Below are positions 43,465 to 53,754 of a stretch of DNA of 64,000 bases, piece after piece (position 1 is the first letter of the stretch; each line of letters starts with the position of its first letter). Origin of the DNA: Phymorhynchus buccinoides (Eukaryota; Mollusca; Gastropoda; Neogastropoda; Raphitomidae); assembly GCA_017654935.2 (NCBI GenBank), contig CM065682.1, positions 36,186,351 through 36,250,350 on the forward strand. Reading direction: 5' to 3'. The translations under genes were made by a program, and so were the position numbers. The notes below the pieces were generated by a model, which was not told where the DNA came from, made no database searches, and saw only the letters and a list, made by a program, of their open reading frames with translations.

Positions 43465-45720
43465 TTATGTTGCATGCGGCAAAGACAAATAGAACGAGTG
43501 GTGCGAATGTGGGATGATGTTCTTTTCGCAGAGGCTGACAAGGTCTGCGTATTTGACAGCAGTGATGGGATACGAGTTCTGAGACACTTGTTTCACTGTA
43601 ATGCCAGCAGGGTCTGGGATGATCCGGATGGTTCTCAATTTTGTCAACAGGTTGAGCTTGCGGCATTCGTCTGTGTAGTCGTAGAAAACGCTCACAACAT
43701 TTGGTTCTTGCGAGGAAAGTTTGAATCGTTTTACTTTCAACCATCTGATTTTGTCCCTTTTTTTCCCTGGTTCCAACCTTTTCCCCCCAACCCCCCTTTT
43801 TTTTTTCCCCCCGACATCCCCCCCCCCCCCCCTTCCCCCCCCCCCCCCTCTCCCCCCCCATCCCCTTTCCCCCCCCCCCCCCCCCCCACTCTGAGTGTCC
43901 AATCGACATTTTCAGCATCCCCGCCACTTGTTTGAAATCAAGAAAGTCACACCGGTCTACCTCTTCAACAATGTACTTGGGTGATTGACGCTTTGCTGTT
44001 CTCATTAGCTGCGCCCAATGACAAGGTGTATGCACAGGACTGTTTCTGCTTGTTCTTTCTATCACGGAGTGCATACTGTCCCCTTCGTTTTGGCTATGGC
44101 CACTGACAAAAAAGACATGCTCTATTTCGTTGAACTTGAACTTGTGAAGGGCATACCAGATCATGCTTAAAAAGTTCTTATTTCTATTTCTGGCCCCCAA
44201 AGCTGTCAGAGAACAATGTCACGTGTTTTATTCCAGACCTATGTAGGAGATCCAGATATTTGTACACACAGGAAGCAATCTCATTGGATCCCCGAAGACC
44301 TTCAGTCTCCGGCCATACAAAGCAGTACCCCTATTTATTTATGTAGTCATACACTGTGAGGTTATAGGTGTTGAGCTTTCTTTTATAATAAAGACAACAC
44401 TCTCCACTTGACGGGGTTTGTAAAACATCCTGTAGGTCGAAAACAGCAGCAGCTGTCTGATGGTCTGTTAGACTGGCTTTAACATTATTTTTAAATGCCC
44501 TGCTGTCGTCTCTCTGTTTTATATGTTCTTTGTACTCTCTTTCATCAGCCTCATCAGTTTCTGTTTCCCTTTTGTTTTCAAAAGCTGCACAGCGATCGCA
44601 TCTATCCTTCATTGGTTTGTGGAAACCTATGTTGAATTCCCGATTGAAAACATTTCGAAATGTGCTTTCACTGGCAGGTGTTGTACATCCTTCAGACCTT
44701 CTCTTTTCCACATACATGATCGTAATACATTTTTAGCATGAAAGGGAACTCTCTAGTATTCTCTTAGTAGAATCTTTTTCTGATAAGTGATCTTTTCACT
44801 CTTGGGAAGGTATTTATGTGGTCTCCGATTTTGTTCTTCTCGTCTTTTTTGAGTTCCCTCTCTCTTCATGTTTTTCCCCCTCCTTTCCTGCATCCACAGG
44901 CCCAAGTACAGTCGTTTATTTAATGCTGTGTGATCCATCTTTCAACTTATGTCTAAAGTGTCCAGGAACATTTTCTTACAAAGTTTTATGGTTTTTCCCG
45001 TTAACATGAACCTGATACTCATCATGTAAACAGTATCTTCGTGCAGTTGCTTTGTTTCACACGTGTTTTTCTTGGACCTTTTTTACTGCTTTGCTAATAG
45101 TCCCGCTCTGGCGTTGTAAAGACCCCAGTTTTCAAAAGGTGTGAAAAACTGGCTTTCTCTCGTCTTCCTTTACTTTGTGCTGCACTTGTTTCGACACAGT
45201 GTTCACCACAGCTGACTTTAGTTCCACGTTTTTCTTTTGTTTTTCCAGCTCTTGTCAAATACGATTCTCCACTATTTCTAAGAACGCTTTCTAACTTTAG
45301 TTCCAGGTTTCAACATCTCGATTCCCTTTTTCTCCTAGATTTTTGACTTTCTACATTCCTTTGGCTTTGGACGTGGAGATGGGCTTTGGTGCTGTAGATT
45401 TCCCAGGGGTGTGAATCGAAGAAATATCACTTGTAACACTTTCTTGAAAGGACCTCAACTTACTGTGAATTCGTTTTTCATTTTCTGTTGCCTCGGTGCA
45501 TCTGTTGCTGAGGCAGCGCTGAATGTGGAGGTTTTCTGCTGCGACTGTACCAGCTTCTTTTCATGCAGAGCTGAAAGTCCTGACGATGAGCATTCCAAAT
45601 TTCTTAATTTTCGTCTTTTGAGGGAATTACTTTCATTGTCCATCACTCAGGATCGAAGGTGTCTTCAGATTCACTGTCGGCTGAATGATCATCAGGTGGA
45701 ACATCAAAAATTAAATCAAA
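43465..45720 (-). CDS. DUF7869-type, probable DDE transposase, frameshifted
   Basis: N-terminal region: acidic PDDHSADSESEDTFDPE (about 45655-45705), then MDNESNSLKRRKLRNLECSS. Middle: ESTFRNVFNREFNIGFHKPM, KDRCDRCAAFENKRET with a CxxC, AAVFDLQDVLQTP, YYKRKLNTYNLTVYD, then GYCFVWPETEGLRGSNEIAS and YKYLDLLH. Core: SDSFGGQ joined by a one-base shift (~44196) to NRNKNFLSMIWYALHKF, then VSGHSQNEGDSMHSVIE, SPVHTPCHWAQLMRTAKR, DFLDFK. C-terminus: KIRWLKVKRFKL ... IKQVSQ-like to a stop at 43465. The GGQNRN and GHSxNExDSMH motifs define a widespread animal family usually labelled uncharacterised/DUF7869; I infer transposase function from motif style and TIR context. A ~100-bp poly-C/G tract (43795-43890) interrupts the C-terminal part. 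Most lesions are frameshifts with few internal stops. Confidence 0.7.
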
Positions 45721-46164
45721 TTCACCAGGTTGTGCATCTTTACCAAAGGGCAGGTCATGAGTTTGAATATTCGATAAAGTTTCTGTTCTACTGTACACCT
45801 GCAGTGAAAGATTGTCCAGCTTCGCATGGTTGGAAATGGGAAGTCAACTCGTTGGGTTCGCGAGTCGCCACAGATCAGGGGATTGTTTGGAAACGTGATG
45901 AATCTTCAGTTTTTGGGTGCTCAGAGGAAATAGACCGTTTGAGCGCGGCAAGTGGGACATCAGAGCCTGATTCAGTCTCTATAGTGCTTATCATTAGAAG
46001 TCAGTGGGTTCTAGTGTCGTATCAGTCTGATAAGTTGTATGTCATCCTCATCAGATCGGTTTTGTGCTGTGAAGTGGGTCTAAACCAGGCGCATGACATT
46101 CTCTTTTCTCACCATTCTCTCTCCACCATCCACAGAGGCACTCACATTCACTATAATCAATAAC

Positions 46165-46775
46165 AGTCAGTTATTGATTGAGGGAAATAGCAAGTGATGA
46201 ATAAAATGGATCAAGTTGTCCACGCCCTTCATGTTTTGTAACACAGGCCTTGGACACCATCGGTAGGACATGCCCCTGATCATCCCTACTATGGAATCGA
46301 ACATAGCAACGTTTCGCTCTCTGAGCGGGCAACACTATATGATGAAAACACGCCACCAAATGTAAACACCCCATCATGTATCTGTTCACCGCATTACGTA
46401 GATCACTTGGGCGCCTTGTCACCAGATCCGCCAGTGCTGTGAGGCATAGGATCCACGAAGCAAGCCATTACAGGTCCCCTCAACATTCATGTGGATTGAA
46501 ACATTGTCGATTTTGACAAACTGAGGGCCTTCACTTGGAACAGCAAAGAAACGTTCGTGAGTAGATGCTGCCTTTCGGGAGAGGCCTGTCCCCACTCCGA
46601 GGATACGGTCCATGTCGTAGTCGTCCGACAGGATAGTTCTTGTAACAGTGGTGTGCCAGGCTCTCATTGCCATAGCTAGTTTCACTGTCTCCCCCGCCCT
46701 CGAATGTGCTGTCCACCTTGATGACACCTGCGCGACACATGGAGTACCATGGTTCGTGAATGCTGCAATCAACAG
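46165..46775 (-). CDS. Unrecognised reading frame upstream of the transposase-like gene
   Basis: The longest frame (46419-46772) reads IAAFTNHGTPCVAQVSSRW ... SDDYDMDRILGVGTGLSRKA, FFAVPSEGPQFVKIDNVSIH, MNVEGTCNGLLRG. An overlapping frame gives CRAGVIKVDSTFEGGGDSET. Composition is protein-like, not simple repeat. It shares strand with the transposase-like gene and lies inside the same inverted repeats, so it may be a 5' exon or a second gene of the element. I do not recognise the family. Confidence 0.3.
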
Positions 46776-46979
46776 ACTACATTTAAAACTTTCTTATTCT
46801 CGGATGGTGTAAGCGCGGTTTTGCCTACATTCGGCTATTGGTAGCAAAGTCTGGAACCCTATTTCCAAACGTATAGTGAGTTTGTTTTCCCCCCCCCCCG
46901 CCTACAATCTTATGCAGGCATCAAAGCCATGACAGTGAACTTACAATAATTTGTTTTTCTAAACCACTAGAATACTTGC

Positions 46980-46981
<2 letters not shown>

Positions 46982-47015
<34 letters not shown>

Positions 47016-47262
47016 ACCACACACACACACAACACAGAGTCGCACAGCACACATGTGCGCCACGCCACCACAGCAAAGCACACACACACCGCAAACAGAG
47101 AATACGCAGCCGGCACGGCACGCACACACGCACGCACGTGCACACACACACAACACACACACACGACACACACACACACCACACACACAACACACACACA
47201 GAGTCTCTCTCTGTCTTTCTAGCTGTCTCTCTCTACTCTTCACACACACATACACACACGTG
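46982..47262. repeat. (CA)n microsatellite tract
   Basis: Interrupted CA repeats with a GC-richer island near 47040-47120. Confidence 0.92.
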
Positions 47263-48500
47263 CACGCTTCATCAATGTCTAGCTTAGGTTATGACACTTT
47301 AACATTTCCAGGGCCCCATACCACACGGGGGGGGGGGGGGCCATGTGCGATGGTAGCGACACAGTCAGCATCAATGCTAAGTTGCCTTTATTGTATGTTT
47401 AACCCTAGATTATGGTGGCTGATTTGAGCGAATAACACAACATCTACTAACAATTCAAACGTTACAGTCCGTCATTAAGCCTGTCATACTCACTGTCTAT
47501 TGCTGGCCAGTTTGATATCACTTTTTAAAAAAGAAAATGGTACTTACAGATCGTTGTGATTAATCAAATCAGGAAAAGCCTCTTGACTGAGGGCATATTT
47601 CAGTGAAAATTAGAAGTTAACAAACGTGATTAAGAAAACAATAGTGCCTTAATGGATTTCAAAAAAATGTAATTCTTAATTTTGCTTTTGAACAAACAGA
47701 CGTAAGTTGACTTACAAACACTCTCTGCAATGAGTTCTGCATGCAACATGGCAATGCAAAATGGGTGTAACTTTAGTTACGAACTTGTATTTCCGCTTAA
47801 ATGAAAGTTGAATACAAGTGGTGGAACTCCTTTACACACTATTCTTTCTTCAAGAATGCCACCTAGTTCAATACACTAAAGTATTTTGATTTTTGCACAT
47901 ATATTTTTAGGAGTAGGGCTTTACCTGCTTTGACACAAGGTGGCTCTTGAACGTGCGCAACCCCCCATGCCAAAAAAGCTCTAAATTGCAAAAAATCGAC
48001 TGACGACTGTATTATTTTCGGGCGGCGATATACAAATTCCATACACCTCGACAAATCATAATTTTGTTCGTCCACCAGAAATGCTATGTCCCCCCACCGA
48101 GGTGCCCCCATCAATTATATTGAACAACTCCCTCACATCCTTCAAAAATACTCCCCATGTAATACTGTCGTGCCAGTATACTGGCCTTCACATTTTTACC
48201 ATGAAATTTTTTTACTTTGAAGTATGAGGTTGACAGACCCCCCTAGCATCCTTCTAAACATTTCTTCTTTGAGGTAAGTGTCATGCCGATGCGCCTTGCC
48301 TTTCACAACTTTTTACTATGAAAATTCCTACTCTGCAAGTAGGTTAAATTGATTGCTGTGGCCTTCCGTTTCTGGTTGCACTTACAGACGCAAAATACTC
48401 AAGAATTGGATAATGAATATTTAAACTTATCTAATCACAAAAGAATAAAAATAATTATTTTATGAATACGTTCTGGGAATTTTTTTTTATGTTTTTCCCC
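47263..48500. other. No gene seen; right part of the TIR element and flank
   Basis: Contains a G run at 47329-47340, the subterminal palindrome (47702-47715) and the right end at 48027. 48028-48500 is AT-rich with no supported feature, ending in TTTTCCCC at the gap. Confidence 0.45.
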
Positions 48501-49000
48501 NNNNNNNNNNNNNNNNNNNNNNNNNNNNNNNNNNNNNNNNNNNNNNNNNNNNNNNNNNNNNNNNNNNNNNNNNNNNNNNNNNNNNNNNNNNNNNNNNNNN
48601 NNNNNNNNNNNNNNNNNNNNNNNNNNNNNNNNNNNNNNNNNNNNNNNNNNNNNNNNNNNNNNNNNNNNNNNNNNNNNNNNNNNNNNNNNNNNNNNNNNNN
48701 NNNNNNNNNNNNNNNNNNNNNNNNNNNNNNNNNNNNNNNNNNNNNNNNNNNNNNNNNNNNNNNNNNNNNNNNNNNNNNNNNNNNNNNNNNNNNNNNNNNN
48801 NNNNNNNNNNNNNNNNNNNNNNNNNNNNNNNNNNNNNNNNNNNNNNNNNNNNNNNNNNNNNNNNNNNNNNNNNNNNNNNNNNNNNNNNNNNNNNNNNNNN
48901 NNNNNNNNNNNNNNNNNNNNNNNNNNNNNNNNNNNNNNNNNNNNNNNNNNNNNNNNNNNNNNNNNNNNNNNNNNNNNNNNNNNNNNNNNNNNNNNNNNNN
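48501..49000. other. Assembly gap, 500 N
   Basis: Exactly 500 N. The right flank is a nearly pure G tract. Confidence 0.99.
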
Positions 49001-49033
49001 GGGGCTGGGGTGGGGGGGGGGGGGGGCGGGGGG

Positions 49034-49083
<50 letters not shown>

Positions 49084-49850
49084 CGGGGGGCGGGGGGGGC
49101 GGGGGGGGGGGGCGGCGGAGGGGGGGGGCGGGGGGGGGGGGGGGGGGGGGGGGGGACTGGGGGGGGGGGGGGGGGGGGGGGGGTGCGGGGGGCGGCGCCG
49201 GGGGGGCGGGGGGGGGGGCGAGGTTCGGTGGGGTCGACTGGCGGCAGCGGCGGCCGGGGCGCCCCCCCCCCGGGGGGGGCGGCGGAGGGGGGCGGGGGGG
49301 CGTCGGAGCAGGGACTGTGAGGAGGGCGGTGGGGTGAGGGGCTCTATACCAGGCGGCGGGGGGGCGGGGGGGGGGGGGGGGGCGGTGGGGGGGGGGGGGG
49401 CGGTGGCGCGGGGGCTCGTGTAGGGGATTACGGAGATCGGGCCGGGGGTTGGTGGGGGGGGGGGCTTTTGGGGGCTCCGGCTTCCGGGGGGGGGGGGCTC
49501 GGCGGGGGCTCTAGACCCTGACGCGTGAGCTAGTTAGGCCGGGGGGGGGGCGGGGCCGGGGAGGGGGGGGCGGGGGGGGGGTGGGGGGCGGAGGGGGGGT
49601 GGGGTTCGTGTGAGTTGCGGGGCATCCGTCTTCCGCGGCGCCGGCGTTGGTGCTGGAGGGCAGCGCGTCAAAGGGGGGTGGTGGCTGGTTTGGAGGGCGA
49701 GGGGGGGGCCCAACGGTATCGGGGGGGGTTGCCCAACCACTGGTTCGCGGTCACGGGGGGGGGGGGCATACGGGGGAGCTGGGGGGGGGGTTACGCCCGG
49801 CTCTCAGTACTCTGCTACTCTCGTCGGTGGCGGTCGTGGCGCGGTCTTCG
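49001..49850. repeat. Extreme G-rich low-complexity sequence at contig start
   Basis: Hundreds of G with scattered C and T; islands of normal text appear only after about 49600. All long Gly/Arg frames are composition artefacts. It is either a real G-rich simple repeat or degraded base calling at a contig end. Confidence 0.85.
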
Positions 49851-50489
49851 TTCCCCCTTCTTCTGGAAGTTCTATGCTAGTAACTTCCCCTACTCTATCA
49901 CTCTCTTTGACTCTGCCTTTTCTCTTCTTTTTGCTTTAGATAGCGTCTACTTTTTTCTCTGCCTTATTGGTCCATTCAAGTGCATTTTTTATATAAAACC
50001 TTTTCACTTTTTTGCTTTCTACAATTTATGACATGCCAGGTTGTTGTTTTTATATTGTACACTGGCGTCCACACGTGAGACCTTACGCACTTGAGTGGGC
50101 ATCTGTTGTCCATTCTGCAGTGCATATTCGCTTGAATATATAGCATTTAAAAAAAATGTATTTTAGCTTACTAGTATGTATTTGTTATCCTTTTTTACTA
50201 CTTTTTTTTTAGCCTGGATCCGATAAATCGAGAGTAGAGTGGCTCCACGTTTCCAGCACTGTATGGACTTATGTGCTATAGGGTATAATGATGGAAGTGC
50301 CATGTTATGAATTGTACTACATTTTTTGTTTTCAGGTTTTGTGCGTTGTTAAGATTCATGGATTTGTGTTTTGCTATGACGTGGTGGATTTTTAACAGTC
50401 CTGCGTTAGGGGTGACAGTCCTGAGATAACCATAGCTTTTTGACGGGACTATAACAGACTAGCTAACTAACTGCAGTACCTCCAGGATC

Positions 50490-50565
50490 GTCCCACCATC
50501 TTTATAATATATTAATGTCCCACATGTGCCTGTTCTAGGCCGGAGGACGTTGATCGGATTTTCTT
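50490..50565 (-). repeat. Dispersed repeat (CGTCCTCCGGCCTGGAACAG type)
   Basis: Reverse-orientation copy of the repeat at 27030; its palindrome partner is 60030-60112. Confidence 0.65.
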
Positions 50566-50632
50566 CTCTATATACCCTTTTTGCTGCCATTGTAGCACCC
50601 CAACTCTGTTGTTGGTATGTAATGGAACCTCC

Positions 50633-50781
50633 CTATAAGACTCCCTCCCACACAAGACCTACTTCTCTGAGACATTGCCCTTCTTTGTAAGTTATTTTAA
50701 AATTACCTCCCTTTTACAACACCCTCCCACTTAAGACCTTATTTTTGGATGATTTTTCAAGGTCTTGTTAGGGAGCTTCCA
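50633..50781. mobile_element. ~150-bp MITE with TGGAACCTCCCTATAAGAC ends
   Basis: Left end TGGAACCTCCCTATAAGAC; right end read inward TGGAAGCTCCCTAACAAGAC. Inner words CCTCCCACACAAGACCTAC and CCCTCCCACTTAAGACCTTA are iterated copies, again a terminal-array layout. Mirror copy at 59811-59962. Confidence 0.65.
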
Positions 50782-50811
50782 CTTTATTGGTAATTTAAAA
50801 TATGTTCTGGT

Positions 50812-51130
50812 CACATTCGGGTTCGGGTTGCTCCCACATGGAGAGAGAGCGTCGCCGCCATTGCCAGCACCACCAATTATGTGGATGGTTTCTAGGGCAA
50901 GGGAAATCTAGCTATCAATTTGGTTCATATCAGGCAGTGGGAATCACCCTGCTCTTATCGACTTTTCACTGCCGTGGGTTGTTTTACATGTATAAAGCAC
51001 ACTGGTCAGACTTGCTTTAAGTCTCTCATCTGAAGGACTCCATGTTCAGAAATGGCGACCCTGGGGTTCCAACCCCATTGAATTGGCAAGGGATCGCCTC
51101 AACTATGCTGCCACCTCCCCTCCCTTGTGC
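50812..51130 (-). mobile_element. tRNA-derived SINE (left-arm copy)
   Basis: Reverse of the element at 59480; see that entry. The B-box-like GGGGTTGGAACCCC is at 51061-51075 on the minus strand. Confidence 0.55.
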
Positions 51131-51239
51131 CAAAGTCTGAGCTTCTGCGAACGTTTTACAGAAACATGGTTACACAAACTAATTTTTTTTAATTGCTTAT
51201 AAGTAAACTCGCTCTTTACATAATATGATGTGCATGTCA

Positions 51240-51250
51240 AGTTGAAGAGG

Positions 51251-51282
<32 letters not shown>

Positions 51283-51316
51283 AGAAAAAAAGAACAAGAC
51301 TAAAACGGGCTCTCGT

Positions 51317-51365
<49 letters not shown>

Positions 51366-51435
51366 TGCTCTCTCCTCCCTCGCCTCTCTCCCTCTCTCTC
51401 CCCCCTCTCTCTCTGGCTTTCTCTCTCTCTGCTTC
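51240..51435. repeat. (GA)n/(CT)n microsatellite pair
   Basis: GAGAGACAGACAGACAGACA followed by CT repeats. The mirror tract is 59170-59360. Confidence 0.9.
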
Positions 51436-51528
51436 CACATCCCCCTCCTGTCTTTGTTTCATTTCATTTCAATTCTATTCTTATATATTAAGTAATATAC
51501 TTTGAACCCTGGGTTTCCCTTTTAACAG

Positions 51529-51705
51529 CCAGTCAGCAGGCCCCTCAGGAGTGACGTGCCCTGCTTCTGAGAACGAGCGGGGCTGGGTCAACAAAGTCAT
51601 ATCACAAGCAGGCGGTTCCCCAAGCAGCGGGGGCGGTTCTCAAGGAGGTGGGGGTGCTCAGGGTGGGGGTGGTGGTGCCTAGTGGTGGTGGAGGAGGAGA
51701 CTCAG
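51529..51705 (+). CDS. Candidate exon with Gly/Ser-rich tail (left-arm copy, frameshifted)
   Basis: CCCTTTTAACAG acceptor at 51528, then QSAGPSGVTCPASENERGWV, NKVISQAGGSPSSGGGSQ and a poly-Gly stretch, with a GTGTGT donor after GACTCAG. This copy has one extra base and reads a TAG in the Gly stretch (GGTGCCTAG), whereas the mirror copy at 58905-59080 stays open. Function unknown. Confidence 0.4.
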
Positions 51706-52260
51706 GTGTGTGTATGTGTGTGTGTCCGAGTCTGTGCGTGATTGCCACTCGGTGTGTTTTGTGTCGGTGCGACCTGTGTGTGTGTCAGTCTCTGTGTGTG
51801 ACTGTCACTTGGTGTGTGTTTGTGTCACTGTGCGTGATTGCCACTAGGTGTGTGTTTGTATGTCTGTCTATGTGTGTGTTAGTGTCTGTGAGTGACTGTC
51901 ACTTGGTGTCACCGTGTGTGTGTGTCACCATTCTTGGATGGTCACTCATCATAACCGCTGTGTGCAGATCGCGGGGTTGATTCTTTTATGTCATTTGTTT
52001 CCAAAGCTGTTTTTGCTTTGTTGTTTTCTGCTAACGTTGGGAAAGAAAGCATAGGTCCTACTACAGCCGAATTCACTTTTAAAAAAACTCGCTTATAATC
52101 AAGCAAATTCCTTCTCCCATCCGGAAATTTAAAGTTTAACGTCCTCAGCCATCCTTGAATATAAGTAAATGGTTTCATGCAAGCAAGTTGATTTGCAGTT
52201 CATTTTCTTATAACCCAGTTCGATTTTTTTAAGCGAATTGCCATTGCATAACATCTTCTT

Positions 52261-52793
52261 AAAGGCAGTGGCTATTTACCCTCTAGTGGGATAATAGAAC
52301 GTCAAGGATATGAGGGAAAATAGAACTCAGGCTATTTTCCCTCAGACTTTGCTGTGCTACTCTCTCGTGTCCTTGCATCTGTCTACCGCTGGCTTTCTTT
52401 CTCTCTATGTCTCTGTCTCTCTCTTTGTATCTCTTTCTCTGTCGCTCTTTGTGTCTCTCTCTCTTTGGATTTATATTTTTCTCTCTCTGTGTGTCTCTGT
52501 CTTTCTCTCTGTCTCTTTCTCTCTCTGTCTCAGTTCTCCGGCTCTCTGCTGTCCCCAAGTTTTGGACTCTTTCTAAGTCTCTCACTGTATATATCACTCT
52601 CTGTCTGTATCTCTTCGCTCTCTCTCTCTGTCTCAGTCTCTTGATCTTTCTCTCTGTCCTGTCTGTCTCTTTCTGTGTCTGTGTTTCTCTCTGCATGTCT
52701 TTTTGTCTCTCTCTCTCTCTTTTTCTCCGTCTCTGTCTACGCAACTGTACAGCTGTAGGAGAAAAAACACAAAGATACAGAGAGTGAAGCATA

Positions 52794-52828
<35 letters not shown>

Positions 52829-53080
52829 GTAGAGATAGACAGCAAGACAGAAAAGACAGGGAGAGAGAGAGACAGAGACACACAGAGAAAGAAAAAGAGA
52901 GACACACACACAAAGAGACAGACACACAACAGAGACAGAGACTGTGACACAGAGAGAGACAGAGGCACAGAGAGATAAATAAATAAATACAGAGACACAC
53001 ACGCAGATAGAGAGTTTCATTTGCGTTTCCTTTGGCTTTCAGTATGTTCACCCACTAGAGGGTAAATAGTCACTGCCTTT
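52261..53080. mobile_element. 820-bp foldback element with pyrimidine/purine arms (left-arm copy)
   Basis: 30-base terminal inverted repeats: AAAGGCAGTGGCTATTTACC then CTCTAGTGGG, mirrored as CCCACTAGAG then GGTAAATAGTCACTGCCTTT. The interior is TCTCTGTCTC-rich to about 52735, a short hinge (GCAACTGTACAGCTGTAGGA), then AGAGACAG-rich to about 53000. It sits inside TTATAAG-family sequence, with TTAA near both outer ends. Same architecture as 11049-12177 with unrelated ends. Confidence 0.8.
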
Positions 53081-53345
53081 TAAAAATGCAGTTGTTCCAA
53101 AAAAGGAAAGCTAAGTCAGATAATCTGCTCACAGACAGCCTAACCAGTACATGCACTTGATTGCAAGATTAATTGAGTTCTTTTGTTCCTTAATTTCATA
53201 CATTCCTTCAGTATTCTGTGGAAAATAAATGTTGAGCAGAAGAACAAATATGAGTGCCTGTACTTTTGTGTAATCGAACTTCAAAATGTTTTCTTATATC
53301 CGAGTTTCGGATATAAAAAAGCAAAAAATCTTCTCACTTCGATTA
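53081..53345. mobile_element. TTATAAG-family piece
   Basis: AGTATTCTGTGGAAAATAAA, TGAGTGCCTGTACTTTTGTG and CTTATATCCGAGTTTCGGAT match element A. It ends GAGTTCTGCTGTA. Confidence 0.7.
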
Positions 53346-53464
53346 TCTTATAACCGAGTTCTGCTGTATATAAACAACTAACGGCAAACATAAGGTAATA
53401 AATTAATACGGTGGGAACAACAGTATGATGTATCGAACAACTAATCAAGCAACAACAAAATAAA

Positions 53465-53479
53465 CACGCTCACACAGAG

Positions 53480-53520
<41 letters not shown>
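53465..53520. repeat. (GA)n microsatellite
   Basis: GA run inside the left arm; mirrored by CT at 57115-57165. Confidence 0.9.
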
Positions 53521-53522
<2 letters not shown>

Positions 53523-53754
53523 GTCTAAGACGACAAGCATTATAAATAGAGTTGAGAACCGGTTAAAAAAAATCCGAACCGTTTTTTTTAAACCAGTACT
53601 CGCATCACTAGTTTCACCTATGCAAACACATATTTATTTGTCAGATATTCGCACACAACACACACACACACACACACTAAAGAAACTTATGACACACACA
53701 CACACAACTCAACACTCAAAGTCAAAGCCATACACCACCACAAACTAGAAACAG

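Larger units (their letters stand above)
41845..48027 (-). mobile_element. ~6.2-kb TIR transposon carrying a DUF7869-type gene
   Basis: Left end CGCCGCCCGGAAATAATACA then GTCGTAAGT; right end, read inward, CGCCGCCCGAAAATAATACA then GTCGTCAGT: about 27 of 29 bases match in inverted orientation. A second symmetric signal, the palindrome GTAAGTYRACTTAC, lies about 285 bases inside the left end (42127-42140) and about 312 inside the right (47702-47715). Between them lies one minus-strand transposase-like gene and a further open stretch. No clear target duplication is seen. CA microsatellites at 43090-43265 and 46982-47262 are later additions or expansions. Superfamily not assigned. Confidence 0.65.

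Noticed and set aside
45411..46163. A 250-codon plus-strand frame
   Set aside because: It lies opposite the acidic N-terminal part of the minus-strand transposase-like gene; that strand has family motifs and this frame has none.
49010..49423. Gly-rich frames of 130-290 codons
   Set aside because: They are translations of poly-G and N.
13657..51705. Joining the membrane exon (13657-13818) directly to the Gly-rich exon (51529-51705) as one gene
   Set aside because: Reading phases do not fit: the first ends after one base of a codon, while the second needs two bases before it to stay open. A gap and many elements also lie between.
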